Shown: piece by piece, positions 46,547 through 54,885 of the stretch | Layout of the letters: the number at the start of each line of letters is the position of its first letter | Numbering within the stretch: position 1 is the first letter of the stretch | From: Peptococcaceae bacterium CEB3 | Lineage (GTDB): Bacteria; Bacillota; Desulfitobacteriia; Desulfitobacteriales; Desulfitobacteriaceae | DNA length: 58,239 bases | NCBI GenBank assembly: GCA_001029295.1 | Contig: LDXJ01000041.1 | Span: 1 to 58,239, forward strand | Reading direction: 5' to 3' | Translations under genes and position numbers: made by a program | The notes under the pieces: generated by a model | Told to the model about the DNA's origin: nothing | Seen by the model: only the letters and a program-made list of their open reading frames with translations | The model's database searches: none

Positions 46547-46811
46547 ATATACTAGATGAGGGCCTGCGAATATTGGCAGGCTGAACATAGATGAAGATGA
46601 ACCGCAGGGACTGCGGGGATAGCCTGATTGAGTCTTTGTAAGACCTATTCAGCCATGGGGGCAGAAGACGATGAGACAGGAATCCATGAAGCGCCTGGTG
46701 CTTCGGGGTTCGCCTGAATCCCGTGACTTCAGTCGTGGAGAGGTTCAAAGGTTAATGTGACGTGTGCGGTGATGAGGAGGGAAGGCTAGGTTATTTAACA
46801 GCCCTAAACAT

Positions 46812-47344
46812 ATGAAAGAAACCAGAGCAAACCCACGGAGTGACCGGAGAAGGAACCCACGGAAAAGTCCAAGAAGTCCCTCGCGATGCGACCGGCGCGG
46901 AAGTCGATGACGGAACTCAGGACGGACTCAGGGGTCGGTACATTGTCCCTGCTAGTTGCCGGCTGCGCCCACGATGTCTATGGGATTGAGGAGAATCCTC
47001 TCGCGGTCGAGGATGCGCGGAGAAATGCGGACTTGAACGGCTTCAGACATGTGCAGTTTCTGCAGGGCAAAGTAGAAGACAACCTACCGAGGCTGCCTCT
47101 AAGGCCGGACGTGGTCATCATGGATCCACCCCGTGCCGGAGTCACGGCGGCCGTCATTGATCACATCCTACGCTCCCGCCCCGGGAAAATCATTTACGTT
47201 TCCTGTGATCCCGCAACCTTGGCCCGCGATCTATCCCGAATCGTCCGGGGCGGATACCAAGTGAGCTTGGTCCAGCCGGTTGACATGTTTCCTTGGACCA
47301 GGCACGTTGAGACGGTAACATGTATCGTAAAGAAGAACAGATGA
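46812..47344 (+). pseudogene. rlmD copy 3, internally deleted
   Basis: Keeps the rlmD leader (GAGGAGGGAAGGCTAGGTTAT near 46773), a frameshifted bit of the N-terminal repeat, then jumps from the GTGVDDGTQDG region straight to SGVGTLSLLVAGCAHDVYG and runs to an intact C-terminus (MFPWTRHVETVTCIV). The Fe-S domain and most of the protein are deleted. A 152-codon frame from 46886 is open but cannot form the enzyme. Confidence 0.88.
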
Positions 47345-47376
47345 AACCCGCTCGCAGAGCGGGTTTCAGGTTTTTA
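47342..47376 (+). terminator. Terminator of rlmD copy 3
   Basis: Same 12-bp stem as at 25584 with loop GCA, followed by GGTTTTTA. Confidence 0.85.
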
Positions 47377-47404
47377 AGGGGTACACATTACATTACATTA
47401 CATT

Positions 47405-47614
47405 ACAAGATGTTCCAATGACGACTGCGAGATGTGGCTTTAAGGAAAGATGTGGGACGATATTATGCTTTTTTCGTATAACCTCGTCCGCAGGAACATG
47501 TTCCTCGCACAGGGGAACATGTTTATGGGTAAAATCAGGTGAATACACAGAAAAACATGTTCCGGTGTGCAACCATCCGTGTGACTGAGTAACGTCGGGT
47601 GAGGTAATTTGTGG
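47405..47614 (+). repeat. Structured repeat element, copy 3
   Basis: As copy 1 and in the same position relative to rlmD, preceded by an ATTAC microsatellite. The regulator leader and terminator that follow copies 1 and 2 are absent here. The remaining 350 bp to 47968 show no supported gene. Confidence 0.85.
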
Positions 47615-47968
47615 AAGATCGCTTGGTTTTTTTCACGGATAGAAGGGAATAGCGAGAGAGCGTGGAATAATTAATCCTTCATTATAATGCTGCGAAAAGT
47701 GCCAAAGGCTCTGGGAGGTTTATCAGGCCGTAAGGAGCTACATTGACGAACAACTACTACGTGCGGCCCCATCCTGGCATTGGACATTGGGTACCAGCGG
47801 CCCTCAGAATTGTATTTTGGACGGATTGAATCGGCGGAGAAAGCCTGACTGTTAGGATATTGTGTAAGAAAAGTTTTTCGCTTCCCTTTCGGTGTAACAA
47901 AACAAGCCTTAGTACAATACAATAGTCTTAGGACAGGTTCCTGATAACACAAACGGAAGGAAGAGAAT

Positions 47969-48043
47969 ATGTATCAAGTTGGGCCGCGAGAAAAATTACA
48001 CGGAAATGGGGAGTTTACCATCAAGAATGGGACCGTAGGCTAA
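47969..48043 (+). CDS. Possible 24-residue microprotein
   Basis: ATG 47969 with GGAAGGAAGAG upstream; encodes MYQVGPREKLHGNGEFTIKN then GTVG and stops. Sits 31 bp before the DUF1906-associated gene. No family recognised. Confidence 0.3.
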   Translation: MYQVGPREKLHGNGEFTIKNGTVG

Positions 48044-48074
48044 ACGTTTAAGATTTGAAAGGAGAGAATGAGTT

Positions 48075-48530
48075 ATGCCATTATCGACGTCTCAAGTTAT
48101 CCTATATGCTGCGGATACAGTGGATTATGAACTTGCATTAGGCGCAGCGGCTTCGGCGTATATCCCAATTTCCAATGTTATCGGGGATTTTGCAACAGCT
48201 TGGAATGATGTAGCAAGCGGAAACTATCTGGTTATTGCCGTTGGAGGTCCGGCAACCAATGCCTTGTATTATAATCCCTGTGGTTGGGGTGGTGCCGGTT
48301 CTACGCAACTTAACCCAACAGCTGCCTATCCCGTGGATACTCTACCAGGTGCCTATTATTATGAGAATGCTGCCGGAAGTGATAGAACGGCAACTCTGTA
48401 CCTTGCGATCGTATTCGCCTATTACGCAGTCAACGGTGCCCCTCCGCCAAATTACGATAACCTGCCTTCACCAGAGGCCCCGGTGGATACCTGTGCCGGA
48501 AGTAACAGTGTAGGTTGTCCGTGTCCGTAA
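48075..48530 (+). CDS. Hypothetical protein, duplicate of the N-terminal domain of the next gene
   Basis: 151 residues. About 70% like residues 1-150 of the following protein by eye (shared LYAADSVDYE-type start, SYLVIAVGGPATNALFYNPC, YPVDTLPGANYYENAAGSDR, LYLATVFAYYAVNG). No signal peptide. The Cys-rich end (VDTCAGSNSVGCPCP) matches the junction in the longer gene. The domain is not one I can name; it may be a carbohydrate- or wall-related module. GAAAGGAGA lies 11 bases before ATG. Confidence 0.6.
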   Translation: MPLSTSQVILYAADTVDYELALGAAASAYIPISNVIGDFATAWNDVASGNYLVIAVGGPATNALYYNPCGWGGAGSTQLNPTAAYPVDTLPGAYYYENAAGSDRTATLYLAIVFAYYAVNGAPPPNYDNLPSPEAPVDTCAGSNSVGCPCP

Positions 48531-48570
48531 GCTGACGAGGTTTATTCATTTGAAAGGAGTGTGTACAACC

Positions 48571-49668
48571 ATGCCATTATCACCTTCTCAGGTTATTCTA
48601 TACGCTGCGGATTCAGTCGACTATGAAGTCGCATTGGCAGCCGCAGCTTCTGCTGGAATTGTTGCTACAAATGTAATTGGCGATTTCCCAACGGTTTGGA
48701 ACCTTGTTGCAAGCGGAAGTTATTTGGTGATTGCAGTAGGTGGTCCTGCAACAAACGCCTTGTTTTATAATCCTTGTGATTGGGATAATCTTTCCGTTGT
48801 GCCGTTTAACCCAACGGCTTCCTATCCGGTGGACACTTTACCGGGAGCCAACTATTATGAAAATGCAGCAGGTAGCGACAGAACAGCCAGTTTGTATCTC
48901 GCGACTGTATTCGCCTATTACGCGGTAAATGGATCACTACCCACCAATTGGACCAATTCCCCTACACCAGCATCTGCCGTCGATACCTGTGGTGGAAGTA
49001 TCAGTATAAACTGTCCTTGCCAGGCCACATCTTGTCTCAACGGGCTCGACTCCGATTCTGATTTGTCTTCCGAGGCGTCATGCATGTGGACGAATACACC
49101 ATATTGGTTTCTTGGTCGTTATCTGGGCGGCCCGTGCTACCCCGGCACTCCTCTGTCAGAGTCGGAGGCGTCGACACTTAGCAATACTGGATTTTGGCTT
49201 ATGAGCATATATTCTGGAGCAAACTACACGAGCAAAGATAATTGCGGGACACAGTCTTATTCGCAAGGTCAATCGGACGGTCAACAAGCAGTTTCAATGG
49301 CACAGGGGGTTGGACAACCACTCCACTCGGCCATTTACCTTGACCTTGAGGCCAACCAGTTGAATCAAAGCAATTATCTCGGTTATGTTCAAGGGTGGGT
49401 CAGTGCCGTCAGCACAGGCGGGTATGTCCCAGGGGTATATTCGTCGCCAAGCCAGCTAAACACGATCCAGAGCCAATCTTGGGCTGGAAATTCAATTCTA
49501 TATTGGAATGCAGACTGGATATACTCAAGTGTACAAACCCCGGCGCCGTGCCCTTCCTCAGAATTGAGTTTTGCTCAAGGGTGGCAATATGCAGGACTAG
49601 CATCTCTGCGTAATATTGGTATTGACATTGATAGTGCTCAAAACGTGTACGGCATGTGGAAGATTTAA
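48571..49668 (+). CDS. DUF1906 (glycoside-hydrolase-like) protein with the same N-terminal domain
   Basis: 365 residues from ATG 48571 (AAAGGAG upstream). Residues 1-150 repeat the preceding protein. After the linker CPCQATSCLNG comes a DUF1906/Rv2525c-like glycosidase fold: WFLGRYLGGPC, TGFWLMSIYSGANY, GQQAVSMAQGVGQP, HSAIYLDLEANQ, GVYSSPSQLN and WQYAGLASLRNIGIDIDSAQ. Such proteins are thought to act on cell-wall polysaccharide. No N-terminal signal peptide is visible, unusual for a wall enzyme. Followed by a strong terminator, so the two genes form a small operon. Confidence 0.75.
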   Translation: MPLSPSQVILYAADSVDYEVALAAAASAGIVATNVIGDFPTVWNLVASGSYLVIAVGGPATNALFYNPCDWDNLSVVPFNPTASYPVDTLPGANYYENAAGSDRTASLYLATVFAYYAVNGSLPTNWTNSPTPASAVDTCGGSISINCPCQATSCLNGLDSDSDLSSEASCMWTNTPYWFLGRYLGGPCYPGTPLSESEASTLSNTGFWLMSIYSGANYTSKDNCGTQSYSQGQSDGQQAVSMAQGVGQPLHSAIYLDLEANQLNQSNYLGYVQGWVSAVSTGGYVPGVYSSPSQLNTIQSQSWAGNSILYWNADWIYSSVQTPAPCPSSELSFAQGWQYAGLASLRNIGIDIDSAQNVYGMWKI

Positions 49669-49682
49669 CAGTTTATTTTTAG

Positions 49683-49716
49683 AAGCGTGGCTGAGTAACC
49701 TCAGCCACGCTTTTTA
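49683..49716 (+). terminator. Strong terminator of the DUF1906 operon
   Basis: AAGCGTGGCTGAG and CTCAGCCACGCTT form a perfect 13-bp stem with a TAAC loop, followed by TTT. Confidence 0.93.
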
Positions 49717-49765
49717 AGGGTTGATGACGGAATGACGACAATTCGAGAGCTGCCGAAAATAGTCT

Positions 49766-51547
49766 TTATTTGCTTTGCCCCATGATAGAGCTTAAGGGGA
49801 CCATCGATTTAGCTATGTGCTCAATATCCAATTCGGATACTTTATTTATATCAAATGACATCATTACATGTGTTTTGCCTTGGTCTGTTCGGTACTGCAG
49901 AAAGTAAGTTCCGTTATCTGTAGTACTCTTATACCAGTTGGCTGTTACACCGTTTATATTGGTAGTGCCGATCTCTTCAGGATCATTTGTGTTATAGATT
50001 TCGTCATGATTAGATAGATTTATTGTAAAATCATTGAAATAAAGTGAAAAAACTTCAATTGCAGTACCTTGGTATGCTCCGGAATCAGCTTTGATTAACC
50101 GACTACCCTGGGGAACCTGAGTTGGGACAAGTACGTTCACCCCGTTATCGAATTGGTAACTTGCCATATTAGCAAATATCTTAAGGTTCTTTAAAGCATT
50201 ATTGATCATTGTAAGATATTCAGGGGTTAGATTAAAATGTTCAAAGGTGGTTAATTGAGTGGATGCATTTTGCGCAATATTCGCTTCTGCTAGGTTAGGA
50301 CTGCCGGTAGAATGCTGTGGTTGGGTCCCGGTTGAGGACGGATTAGCGGAATTGCTGCCCGAACCCGAACTTACAGTAGCAGGGGTTGTGGATGTGCTGC
50401 TCTTTTGTCGGCTGGGATTACTGGCGCTCTGGTTCTGATGGGTCGTGGTGTTAGCGGTTTGGCCTGGGGCGTTGACCGTGGAGGCAATAGGATTGCTCAA
50501 GCTCGAACACCCCACGACCAGGGTCAAGGCTAGGGCCGCGACCGTCCACTTTACGGTTGCTTTTTTGAAAGAAGCGATCATAATAATTCTCCTCTTGTTA
50601 AATTTGTTGGCAAAACCAATGGTTCCAGGAGCCCAATGAGGTTCAGAGAGGAGTTGCAAAAGGCGGATAATCGTCTGGCCGTATTGCCTATGCTCTTCCG
50701 GTCTGACCACAGCCAGAGCCGTGGCGTCACAGGCCATTTCACAGTCCTGCTTCATATGCCGGAGCGCGTACCCGATGAGCGGATTGAACCAATAGACGAC
50801 TTGCACCGACGTGACCCACGCATTCACCCAGTGGTCCCGTCTTTTTAAATGGCTCAGCTCGTGTAAGAAAATGTAGCGCAGTTCCTCCGGTGCCAACTCA
50901 GCAAGGAGTTTGGGCGAGATGACGATTTTGGGCCGGATTAAACCGAAGAGAGCCGGGGACTTCAGGGAGTCATCATAGATGACAGAAATCTTAGAACGGA
51001 CTTGGAGGGTTAATTGACATTCCCGCAGGATTTCGCGGACCTCCGGAGCTTCGCAGAGGCTTTGTTTCTTGGACTTTAGGAGCAGCCATCCGTTCACGAC
51101 CAGAATATAAGCGAAAAGGAGGAAAACTCCGCCCAGCCAGACAAAGGCGGCCATGAGCCAATTGAGTCCCAACGTGGCACGGGTGGGGGAAGGAACGGGA
51201 GTTTTCCCGGCTGAGGGCAGATTTCCCGCTTCAGGTCGGGCCATGTGGGTGGTCGGTGGGGTGGACGTCAGGGCTTTCTGAGGGGAAGATGAGAAGGGTT
51301 GAGTGGAAAGCGTCTGGGATAAAGGAAAGGTCTGGCGGAGGGAAGGCCAGGGATTCAAGACACTGAATGAACTGGGCAGGGTCAAGGGGATGAGCAATCT
51401 CAGAATGAGCACAAACCAAAGGGCGTAATGCCAATGAGCACTGAGCTTGGGCCGGAACAGCCGCTGGATGAACAGAATGCCCAGGGCCAAAAGGCTGCCC
51501 AGGAGGGATAAAGAAACAACACTGCGAAAGAGGTCCGCTAAACTCAT
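49766..51547 (-). CDS. M56-family sensor protease (BlaR1-like) with DUF4367-like sensor domain
   Basis: 593 residues. Membrane spans at about 8-28, 40-60 and 130-155; zinc protease motif HELSH (H229, E230, H233) in FLHELSHLKRRDHW; a fourth span at about 330-346 (TVKWTVAALALTLVV); then a Ser/Thr/Asn-rich linker and an outer C-terminal domain resembling DUF4367 (VLVPTQVPQGSRLI, INGVTANWYKSTTD, TDQGKTHVMMSFDI). M56 proteases sense an outside signal and cause cleavage of the BlaI repressor encoded 20 bp upstream. An internal ribosome site and ATG at M323 could also give the sensor part alone, as happens in the truncated copy at 31.5 kb. Confidence 0.85.
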   Translation of the reverse strand: MSLADLFRSVVSLSLLGSLLALGILFIQRLFRPKLSAHWHYALWFVLILRLLIPLTLPSSFSVLNPWPSLRQTFPLSQTLSTQPFSSSPQKALTSTPPTTHMARPEAGNLPSAGKTPVPSPTRATLGLNWLMAAFVWLGGVFLLFAYILVVNGWLLLKSKKQSLCEAPEVREILRECQLTLQVRSKISVIYDDSLKSPALFGLIRPKIVISPKLLAELAPEELRYIFLHELSHLKRRDHWVNAWVTSVQVVYWFNPLIGYALRHMKQDCEMACDATALAVVRPEEHRQYGQTIIRLLQLLSEPHWAPGTIGFANKFNKRRIIMIASFKKATVKWTVAALALTLVVGCSSLSNPIASTVNAPGQTANTTTHQNQSASNPSRQKSSTSTTPATVSSGSGSNSANPSSTGTQPQHSTGSPNLAEANIAQNASTQLTTFEHFNLTPEYLTMINNALKNLKIFANMASYQFDNGVNVLVPTQVPQGSRLIKADSGAYQGTAIEVFSLYFNDFTINLSNHDEIYNTNDPEEIGTTNINGVTANWYKSTTDNGTYFLQYRTDQGKTHVMMSFDINKVSELDIEHIAKSMVPLSSIMGQSK

Positions 51548-51567
51548 TTCCCGCCACTTCCCTTTCC

Positions 51568-51948
51568 CTACGTCAGCCGCGCATCCAGCAGGTTTCTCAG
51601 GTCCTTGACTTCTTGGAGAGACAAGTATTCACTCTTGACAAAGTTTGTCAGCATAAGGCGAAGCGAGTCTCCATAAACCTTGTGCAGAAAAGATTTCGTT
51701 TCTTCGCGCATGCAGTCTACCTGCGACACTAAAGGATAAAACTGGTGCAAAGTCGCGGAATCCTTGTCAACCCCAAGAGCCCCTTTTTTCACCAACCGCC
51801 CCATCAAGGTCTGAACGGTCTTAGGGCTCCAGGAACTGTCCGCTCTCAGACGCGCGACCACGTTGGAAGCCGTCAGCGGGGATTCCTGCCAAAGGACTTT
51901 CATGACTAGCCACTCTGCAGTGGAAATTTTACATGCAACATCGTCCAT
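51568..51948 (-). CDS. BlaI/MecI-family repressor, copy B
   Basis: 126-residue winged-helix repressor, nearly identical to the 32395 copy (a few changes such as SQVDCMR for SQEDCMR). Forms an operon with the M56 sensor that follows on the minus strand. Likely autoregulated through the palindrome upstream. Its target genes beyond this operon are not in view. Confidence 0.92.
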   Translation of the reverse strand: MDDVACKISTAEWLVMKVLWQESPLTASNVVARLRADSSWSPKTVQTLMGRLVKKGALGVDKDSATLHQFYPLVSQVDCMREETKSFLHKVYGDSLRLMLTNFVKSEYLSLQEVKDLRNLLDARLT

Positions 51949-51964
51949 GGGGCCATACCTCCTT

Positions 51965-51993
51965 CCTACAAGTGTTGCTTAAGCAAAGACTAC
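51965..51993 (-). promoter_or_regulatory. Candidate BlaI operator, copy B
   Basis: TTGCTTAAGCAA at 51975-51986, same as upstream of copy A, 27 bp before the repressor start. Confidence 0.55.
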
Positions 51994-52172
51994 ACCAGTG
52001 AGTCATTCGTTGTCAAGTGGTATAATTTATCTTTTTCTGCCTCAACCTTGTCGGGAGAACCAGCTACCTGTCTAGTATAAAGGTTGAGTGTTCAAGGCGG
52101 GTTTTCTGCTACTCAGCTAATATCACGACGTCGTCCGCAGATACCCCGAGGTTTGCGGATACCTCGCTGTTT

Positions 52173-52377
52173 CAAGATGTTCCAGTGACGACTACAGGAT
52201 GTGGTTTTAAGGAACGATATGGGACGATTTCGCGGCTTTTATCGCATAACCTCGTCCGCCGGAACATGTTCCTCGCACAGGGGAATATGTTTATGGATAA
52301 AATTAGGTGATATACGCGGAAAAACATGTTCCGGTGTGCAACCATCCGTGTGGCTGAGCAACGTCGGGAATTTGTGG
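52173..52377 (+). repeat. Structured repeat element, copy 4
   Basis: As copy 2 with the same upstream flank; a little more diverged (GGGGAATATGTTT in the left arm) and missing the GTGAGGT near its end. Confidence 0.8.
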
Positions 52378-52429
52378 AAGATATGGAGTAAGCAAGATAT
52401 CTTAGGGCAATATTTAGAGATAAGTTGTA

Positions 52430-52458
52430 TTGACAATAGCAATACGAGCGTATATCAT
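52430..52458 (+). promoter_or_regulatory. Promoter of the brnT remnant and antitoxin
   Basis: TTGACA (52430-52435), 17 bases, TATCAT (52453-52458). It lies just 5' of the toxin fragment. Confidence 0.65.
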
Positions 52459-52473
52459 GGACGTGAGGGATAG

Positions 52474-52608
52474 GTGATTTATGGTCAAAGTGCAGAAGGA
52501 CGTTACCTTACTATTATTCTTATTCTCAAAGGAAATAAAGTCCGGGTTATCACAGCGCGCGACATGGATTATAAAGAAAGACATCTGTTTAAGTACAGGG
52601 AGGGATAA
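52474..52608 (+). pseudogene. BrnT-type toxin, C-terminal 44 residues
   Basis: GTG 52474 after GAGGGA. Reads VIYGQSAEGRYLTIILILKG then VRVITARDMDYKERHLF, the last strands and helix of BrnT ribonuclease toxins. The N-terminal half is missing, apparently lost at the structured repeat upstream. Ends 3 bp before the antitoxin, whose ribosome site lies inside its last codons. Likely inactive as a toxin. Confidence 0.7.
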
Positions 52609-52610
52609 AC

Positions 52611-52904
52611 ATGAAAATACCTGAGTTCAAAAATGAGAAGGATGAAGCCGCTTATTGGGATACCCACAGTGCCGCCGACGTCTTGGATGAACTGGAAAAC
52701 GTAGTTTTAGAACCTACTCCCGAACTAAAAGAAGCTATAAAGAGTCGTGCGCAAAACCGTCTAAAAATGGTTAGTCTCAGGCTCCGCGAAGATCAAATTC
52801 GCGCAGTCAAGGATATCGCCGCAAAAAAGGATATTCCCTATCAAACCCTTCTGCGTTCTTGGATTAACGAAGCAATTCACTCTGAGCAACACTCTCCTCA
52901 GTAA
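52611..52904 (+). CDS. BrnA/CopG-type antitoxin
   Basis: 97 residues. Acidic toxin-binding N-terminus (FKNEKDEAAYWDTHSAADVL) and a C-terminal ribbon-helix-helix (KMVSLRLREDQIRAVKDIAA, IPYQTLLRSWINEAI). Normally neutralises BrnT and represses the operon. GGGAGGGA before ATG 52611. With the toxin cut, it is an orphan antitoxin that could still regulate. Confidence 0.85.
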   Translation: MKIPEFKNEKDEAAYWDTHSAADVLDELENVVLEPTPELKEAIKSRAQNRLKMVSLRLREDQIRAVKDIAAKKDIPYQTLLRSWINEAIHSEQHSPQ

Positions 52905-53731
52905 ACACCGTTGGTGAAATATGTGACTGGGGGCGCCCTGGCTTACAACATTCCCTACACCGGCAGGAATACACCGCAACGTGTGGAATGATACGGGAGA
53001 ACTATGTGATGCCAACCCCAACAAGCGCGCTGTCGATGGTGGGCATTTGGGGTCCGCACCTCCAGTACCCCGATGCAATGGTGGATGCATTCATCCATGG
53101 CGAACCCAGCCGTGCCCCAATCTACCCAACCCGGCACGTAAGGTATATACTGAGGTTGTGGCGGGTCTCCCAACTCAGGGACGATGGCGGCATAGGCAAT
53201 GTGGTGGCTCAAAGAAAGGGCGGCTTGTGGCAGTTTTGCATCTCCCGCGACATGACCTGGCTGGGGGGAAGGGCGGCGCTCAAACGAATGCCCGAGAAGG
53301 AAAGAAGCCGGTCTCAATTATTTGTCTGCGAGATGTGTTATGATAAACTTATGACGGTTTTCCTGATAGTACCTTCTGTTATTTTGTCATTTTTAACAAA
53401 ACCGGTACTAAATGGATGAGTTTACGACGTTCCTATACACAAATCAAGATGGAAGAAACCATACTCCCGCCCCACGCCTCCAGCGTCCCATTAAGGAATG
53501 AATTCCTTTCTGTGCCAGAAGAAGGCACATCGAACCCTGCAAAAAAACAACCTTAAGCTGGCTTATTCCGGTCACGTCATCGAAAGTAATCACCAGCCAG
53601 GAGCGTTGAGGGTGCGGGTGGGTCGCGATGGGAAGATAAGATGGGGCATTGGGATAGGTGCTCATGGGTGGCGGGTAATCGTCATCTCTAAAGTGACAGT
53701 GCATTAGAGGAAGAAGACAGCAATAGGGAGA
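52905..53731. other. Region without a convincing gene
   Basis: A 143-codon frame (52988-53419) and shadow frames on the other strand are open, but the translation (SALSMVGIWGPHLQYPDAMV) resembles nothing and has no ribosome site. CTTAAGCTGGCTTATTC at 53552 is echoed as CTCAAGCTGGCTCATTC at 54257, hinting at old insertion-sequence debris. Confidence 0.35.
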
Positions 53732-54253
53732 GTGAGTAAAATACTTAAAATTAAGCAAATTGGTTATGATGAGCTTGAGATACTTTTGAGTATGTATCGG
53801 GAGAAGGCAGAATGGTTAAACAGAATCGGGCAGCCTATGTGGAGTATGGAGTATCTAGAAAAGCAAAACTTTATTACGAAGTATGATTACCCCGATTGCT
53901 TCGTCGCATATATCAATGATATCCCAATAGGTGGATTTATTTTATTAGAAAGCGATAAATTGTTTTGGGGAACAGACGACCATTTAGCTGTGTATTATAT
54001 CCATAAGCTTGTTGTTACGCATGATTACACTGGGCAAGGTAATGCTGAAAAAATGTTAGGCTGGATAGAAGAATATGCCAAGACGAATGGGAAGGAAGCA
54101 GTAAGGTTAGATTGCTATGAAGATCGAAAATATCTGTTGCAACTCTATAAAAGTTGCGGGTTTAACTTGGTAGAAGTCAAGGTTATGCCAGACGGCACAA
54201 GGATAGCACAGTTTGAAAAAAGGCTTCAGAGTAAAGACGGAAGAACAGGATAA
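53732..54253 (+). CDS. GNAT family N-acetyltransferase
   Basis: 173 residues with the acetyl-CoA-binding motif A (HKLVVTHDYTGQGNAEKMLG) and motif B (RLDCYEDRKYLLQLYKSCGF). The start WLNRIGQPMW resembles small-molecule acetyltransferases that act on amino-group antibiotics or metabolites, but the substrate is unknown. GTG start at 53732 after AGGGAGA. AT-rich; isolated. Confidence 0.8.
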   Translation: MSKILKIKQIGYDELEILLSMYREKAEWLNRIGQPMWSMEYLEKQNFITKYDYPDCFVAYINDIPIGGFILLESDKLFWGTDDHLAVYYIHKLVVTHDYTGQGNAEKMLGWIEEYAKTNGKEAVRLDCYEDRKYLLQLYKSCGFNLVEVKVMPDGTRIAQFEKRLQSKDGRTG

Positions 54254-54521
54254 ACCTCAAGCTGGCTCATTCTGACCACACCACGATAGCAAATTACCTG
54301 CCGTTGCCCCTTGCTAAGTTCAAGGAAATTGGAGTTCTGATAAAGCCTAGCCAGCAGTCAAGTACCAGATTTCCAAAAGAAGGTTCCTTTCGAAAGGGGT
54401 TGGTAGGAGGGTTCGAGTGAAGAGATACTGGTTGACTCAACATAAGGGTTAATATGGGCGGTGGTTGTTGGGGTAGTCGAGGGTTGCTATGTGGACTGTG
54501 CTCCATGATTAGAATGAATAT

Positions 54522-54561
54522 TACAATCAGACGGCAAAGTTAACCTTGTCGTCTGATTGTA
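54522..54561. terminator. 40-bp near-perfect palindrome
   Basis: TACAATCAGACGGCAAAGTT faces AACCTTGTCGTCTGATTGTA with two non-Watson-Crick positions and no spacer, then TTTCT. Looks like a strong terminator or a transposon relic. The rest of 54254-54698 shows nothing. Confidence 0.6.
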
Positions 54562-54698
54562 TTTCTAAATACTATTTGGGAATATCTGAGAGTTTAAATA
54601 GGATAGTATCACCGTGAGATATGTCAATACGGAAATTAGAGACTTTATATTTTAAAGTAAAAACCAATTTGAGGCCTTCATTATTGCTTATTCCGGAC

Positions 54699-54830
54699 TG
54701 ATTCAGTCAGGTTAATCCGGTCAATCCCGACAGACTGTTCTGGAGCAATTCAGTCATGTGGTTCCGGAGCAATTCAGTCAGGTTAGTCCGGACTGATTCA
54801 GTCAGATAAATCCGGACCAATTCAGTCACC
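54699..54830 (+). repeat. Transposase-binding repeat array at the left IS21 end
   Basis: At least five copies of (T/C)CCGGAnnnATTCAGTCA-like units between 54699 and 54830, typical of the multiple terminal repeats bound by IstA. Confidence 0.75.
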
Positions 54831-54885
54831 TCAGGTACAAATCCCCTTACAATTGGTTTGTAACTTTTGTAAGGAGGTCGAGTAA

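Noticed and set aside
52988-53419. 143-codon plus-strand gene
   Set aside because: No ribosome site, no recognisable motif, overlapping open frames on both strands; looks like chance in a GC-rich patch.
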